From UBA4416 sp046594225 (GTDB taxonomy: Bacteria > Bacteroidota > Bacteroidia > B-17B0 > Aurantibacillaceae): DNA of 16,588 bases. How positions within the stretch are numbered: position 1 is the first letter of the stretch; the number at the start of each line of letters is the position of its first letter. A program made the position numbers and the translations under genes. Below, piece by piece: positions 14,820-16,588 of this stretch. Below the pieces are notes generated by a model. That model saw only the letters and a program-made list of their open reading frames with translations. It ran no database searches and was not told the DNA's origin. The DNA is taken from contig JBKJPW010000027.1 in the NCBI GenBank assembly GCA_046594225.1, positions 1 through 16,588 on the forward strand, written 5' to 3'.

Positions 14820-15809
14820 ATGAAATTAAGAATAGGAGATAAAGTTCGTTTTTTGAACGAGGTAGGAGAGGGTATTATTACTCGTTTTAAAGATAAAGAC
14901 ACTGTTTTTGTAGAAATGCAAGACGGGTTTGAAATCCCATACTTGTGCAAACACTTAGTGCCTATACACACAGAGTTAATTTTAAATCCTGAAGTAGAAA
15001 ACATAGAGATGGAATTAGAAACCATTTTGTCGGATTCTATTTATTTTATTATTGAACCTGATCATGATATGCCAGCTCTGGTAAGTGATTATAAATTTTA
15101 TCTATTTAATTCCTCTTCTTACAATGTGTTGTTTTCTTATTCTGTAAAAGATGATGAGTATTTTCAAACGCTTAAACACGGCGAGTTGGGAGCGTATCAA
15201 AAAATATTTTTAAAGCAGGTAAAGAAAAATTTTTTCAAAGAATATGCTTACCATAAAATAGAGTGTTTGTTTTATAAAAACATGCATTATAAATCACAAA
15301 TTCCTTTAGCAGAGATTTTATATATCAGCGATAAAATTATGGGGCAGTCAACACTGATTCAACATAACGAGTTTAAGTTCCCAGTCTACGCCTATATTCT
15401 AAAAGAAAATTTTTTAGATAAAGAAGTTATTGAAAAAACGATTACCATGGAAGACATGACGCGTTTAAAGGCAATTAAAGAGTTTAAACAACCTCAAAAA
15501 ACATCTATAGCCAAACAACGTATTAAAGATTTAACCAAAGAAATTGATTTACATATTGAAGAATTAGTAGATTCTCATAACGGTTTAACTAATGGCGAGA
15601 TACTATCTATTCAGCTAGAGCGCTTTGAAAAAGAAATTCAGTATTGCTTAAGTAATGGCATTAAAAAACTGATTATCATTCATGGCGTTGGTAATGGTAA
15701 ATTAAAATCTGAAATTATTTCTATTCTCAAAACCATTGATGACATTGAATATTATGACGCGTCTTATAAAGATTATGGATACGGCGCTACCGAGGTGAGG
15801 ATTTACTAG
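14820..15809 (+). CDS. DUF2027 / Smr-domain protein
   Basis: 329 residues. The N-terminus (1-45) is a small beta-barrel like that in MutS2 (MKLRIGDKVRFLNEVGEGII). A central beta-rich DUF2027-type region follows (about 50-190), ending near residue 210, and then a Lys-rich linker. The C-terminal Smr domain (about 240-329) has DLHIEELVD (Asp243-Leu-His245), the IHGVGNGK loop (His288, Gly289, Gly291, Gly293) and the final YGYGATEVRI. Smr domains of MutS2 and SmrB bind or nick nucleic acid; which substrate this protein acts on is not known. It is cytoplasmic, with no signal peptide. The ATG at 14820 has only a weak ribosome-binding signal. It lies 102 bp after comEC in the same direction. Confidence 0.9.
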   Translation: MKLRIGDKVRFLNEVGEGIITRFKDKDTVFVEMQDGFEIPYLCKHLVPIHTELILNPEVENIEMELETILSDSIYFIIEPDHDMPALVSDYKFYLFNSSSYNVLFSYSVKDDEYFQTLKHGELGAYQKIFLKQVKKNFFKEYAYHKIECLFYKNMHYKSQIPLAEILYISDKIMGQSTLIQHNEFKFPVYAYILKENFLDKEVIEKTITMEDMTRLKAIKEFKQPQKTSIAKQRIKDLTKEIDLHIEELVDSHNGLTNGEILSIQLERFEKEIQYCLSNGIKKLIIIHGVGNGKLKSEIISILKTIDDIEYYDASYKDYGYGATEVRIY

Positions 15810-15817
15810 AAACTGTT

Positions 15818-15951
15818 TCCCGCAGATGAGACGGATTTTGCAGATTTATGATTAACCACAGTCTCAGTTTTGAGATGCTTCTATACAAGAGGGTATATTA
15901 ATAGAATTAAATTTCTAAACGATTCCGCGCAAATCCGTGAAATCTGCGGGA
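15818..15951. repeat. imperfect inverted-repeat element between Smr gene and kbl
   Basis: The left arm at 15818-15838 reads TCCCGCAGAT-GAG-ACGGATTT. The right arm at 15931-15951 is its inverse with TTC in place of GAG: AAATCCGT-GAA-ATCTGCGGGA. That gives 21-bp arms with three mismatches, 92 bp apart. A small hairpin, TCTCA-GTTT-TGAGA (15862-15875), lies in the middle. The arms are much more GC-rich than the surroundings. Repeats of this CCGCAGAT / ATCCGTG kind recur between genes in many Bacteroidota genomes, as I recall. It separates two converging genes and accounts for the 155-bp gap 15810-15964. Confidence 0.7.
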
Positions 15952-15964
15952 CAATTAATATAAC

Positions 15965-16588
15965 TTATTTAATAACTCCCAATTCTTTTCCCACCTTTTC
16001 AAATGCCTTTATTGCTTTATCTAAATGTTCTTGACCATGCGCCGCACTTAGTTGAACACGAATACGGGCTTTGTCTTTTGGAACCACCGGAAAAAAGAAA
16101 CCTATTACATAAATACCTTCGTCTAATAATTTTGCTGCAAAAGTTTGAGCTAATTTTGCATCGTATAACATTACGGGTACAATAGCACTATCACCATCTT
16201 TAATTTCTAAACCAACAGCTTTAATACCTTTTTTAAAATAATTGACGTTCCATTCTAATTTATCACGTAAATCAGTTGATGAATTTAAAATATCGAACAC
16301 TGCTAAACTTGCACCAACAATACTTGGCGCTAATGAATTACTAAATAAATAAGGGCGAGAGCGTTGACGTAATAATTCAATAATTTCTTTTCTTCCTGAA
16401 GTAAAACCACCCATAGCACCGCCTAATGCTTTTCCTAAGGTACCAGTAATGATGTCTACTCTTCCAATAACATTTTTTGCTTCAATTGTTCCTCTGCCGG
16501 TTTTACCAATAAATCCGCTGGCGTGACATTCGTCAACCATAACTAGGGCATTGTATTTATCTGCTAAGTCACAAATTTTATCTAATGG
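15965..16588 (-). CDS. kbl: glycine C-acetyltransferase (2-amino-3-ketobutyrate CoA ligase), C-terminal part
   Basis: PLP-dependent enzyme of the alpha-oxoamine synthase family that splits 2-amino-3-oxobutyrate with CoA into glycine and acetyl-CoA, the second step of threonine breakdown through threonine dehydrogenase. The frame stays open to the window edge (207 codons, about half of the usual ~395), so the Met at 16540 is internal. Motifs are ICDLADKYNALV at the edge, VDECHASGFIGKTGRGT, the PLP-lysine block ITGTLGKALGGAMGG (Lys codon at 16430-16432), RQRSRPYLFSNSLAP, GFFFPVVPK and VQLSAAHG. These match E. coli Kbl closely, with DECHASG in place of the DDSHAVG I recall there. It converges on the Smr gene. 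Confidence 0.96.
   Translation of the reverse strand, partial: PLDKICDLADKYNALVMVDECHASGFIGKTGRGTIEAKNVIGRVDIITGTLGKALGGAMGGFTSGRKEIIELLRQRSRPYLFSNSLAPSIVGASLAVFDILNSSTDLRDKLEWNVNYFKKGIKAVGLEIKDGDSAIVPVMLYDAKLAQTFAAKLLDEGIYVIGFFFPVVPKDKARIRVQLSAAHGQEHLDKAIKAFEKVGKELGVIK

Noticed and set aside
1..16588. CRISPR arrays, tRNA or rRNA genes, IS elements, integrases
   Set aside because: I looked for regular spaced repeats, tRNA-like folds and transposase motifs and saw none. The only repeat element of note is the one at 15818-15951.

Overview
This AT-rich window (about one third G+C by eye) comes from a member of the Bacteroidota. The evidence is a type IX secretion (T9SS) C-terminal sorting domain, several Lys-rich lipoprotein starts, a two-propeller/Y_Y_Y sensor fused to a SpoIIE phosphatase, a DUF2027-type Smr protein, weak Shine-Dalgarno signals, and possible TTTG/TAnnTTTG promoters. 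Family or genus cannot be fixed from the sequence. Housekeeping and envelope genes dominate. I see no phage, IS element, CRISPR array, tRNA or rRNA.

Layout. Positions 2-1051 (+) hold the C-terminal part of acetyl-CoA synthetase, cut by the window edge. 1146-2108 (+) is an unrecognised lipoprotein that converges, across a strong bidirectional terminator, on a glutaryl-CoA-dehydrogenase-like enzyme (2176-3360, -). After a 276-bp non-coding stretch comes a 79-residue Cys-rich lipoprotein (3637-3876, +). It converges, across a second bidirectional terminator, on a long minus-strand gene train. In transcription order that train is lemA (7312-6722), a cytoplasmic-looking TPM protein (6716-6282), a secreted, membrane-anchored TPM protein with a Gly-rich tail (6281-5526), a T9SS-sorted protein (5489-4380) and a His/Cys-rich single-span protein (4323-3988).

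Divergent from lemA is a plus-strand run: an Omp85-like outer-membrane barrel (7437-9173), a 1139-residue double-propeller sensor with a PP2C/SpoIIE output (9230-12649), comEC (12672-14717) and a DUF2027/Smr protein (14820-15809). The window ends in glycine C-acetyltransferase (kbl, minus strand, cut by the edge). Between the Smr gene and kbl lies a 134-bp inverted-repeat element.

How the genes relate. Acs and Kbl both feed or use the acetyl-CoA pool, and the dehydrogenase points to amino-acid (lysine/tryptophan) catabolism; nothing shows that the three are co-regulated. The middle of the window concerns the envelope: LemA/TPM membrane proteins, a T9SS cargo, lipoproteins, an Omp85 barrel, a periplasmic sensor and the ComEC DNA channel. 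I found no clearly new system. The most notable points are the same-frame TAA-TTG junction between the two TPM genes, the sensor-phosphatase with what I count as 14 propeller blades, a hairpin that fills the gap before comEC, a run of non-ATG starts, and the inverted-repeat element before kbl.
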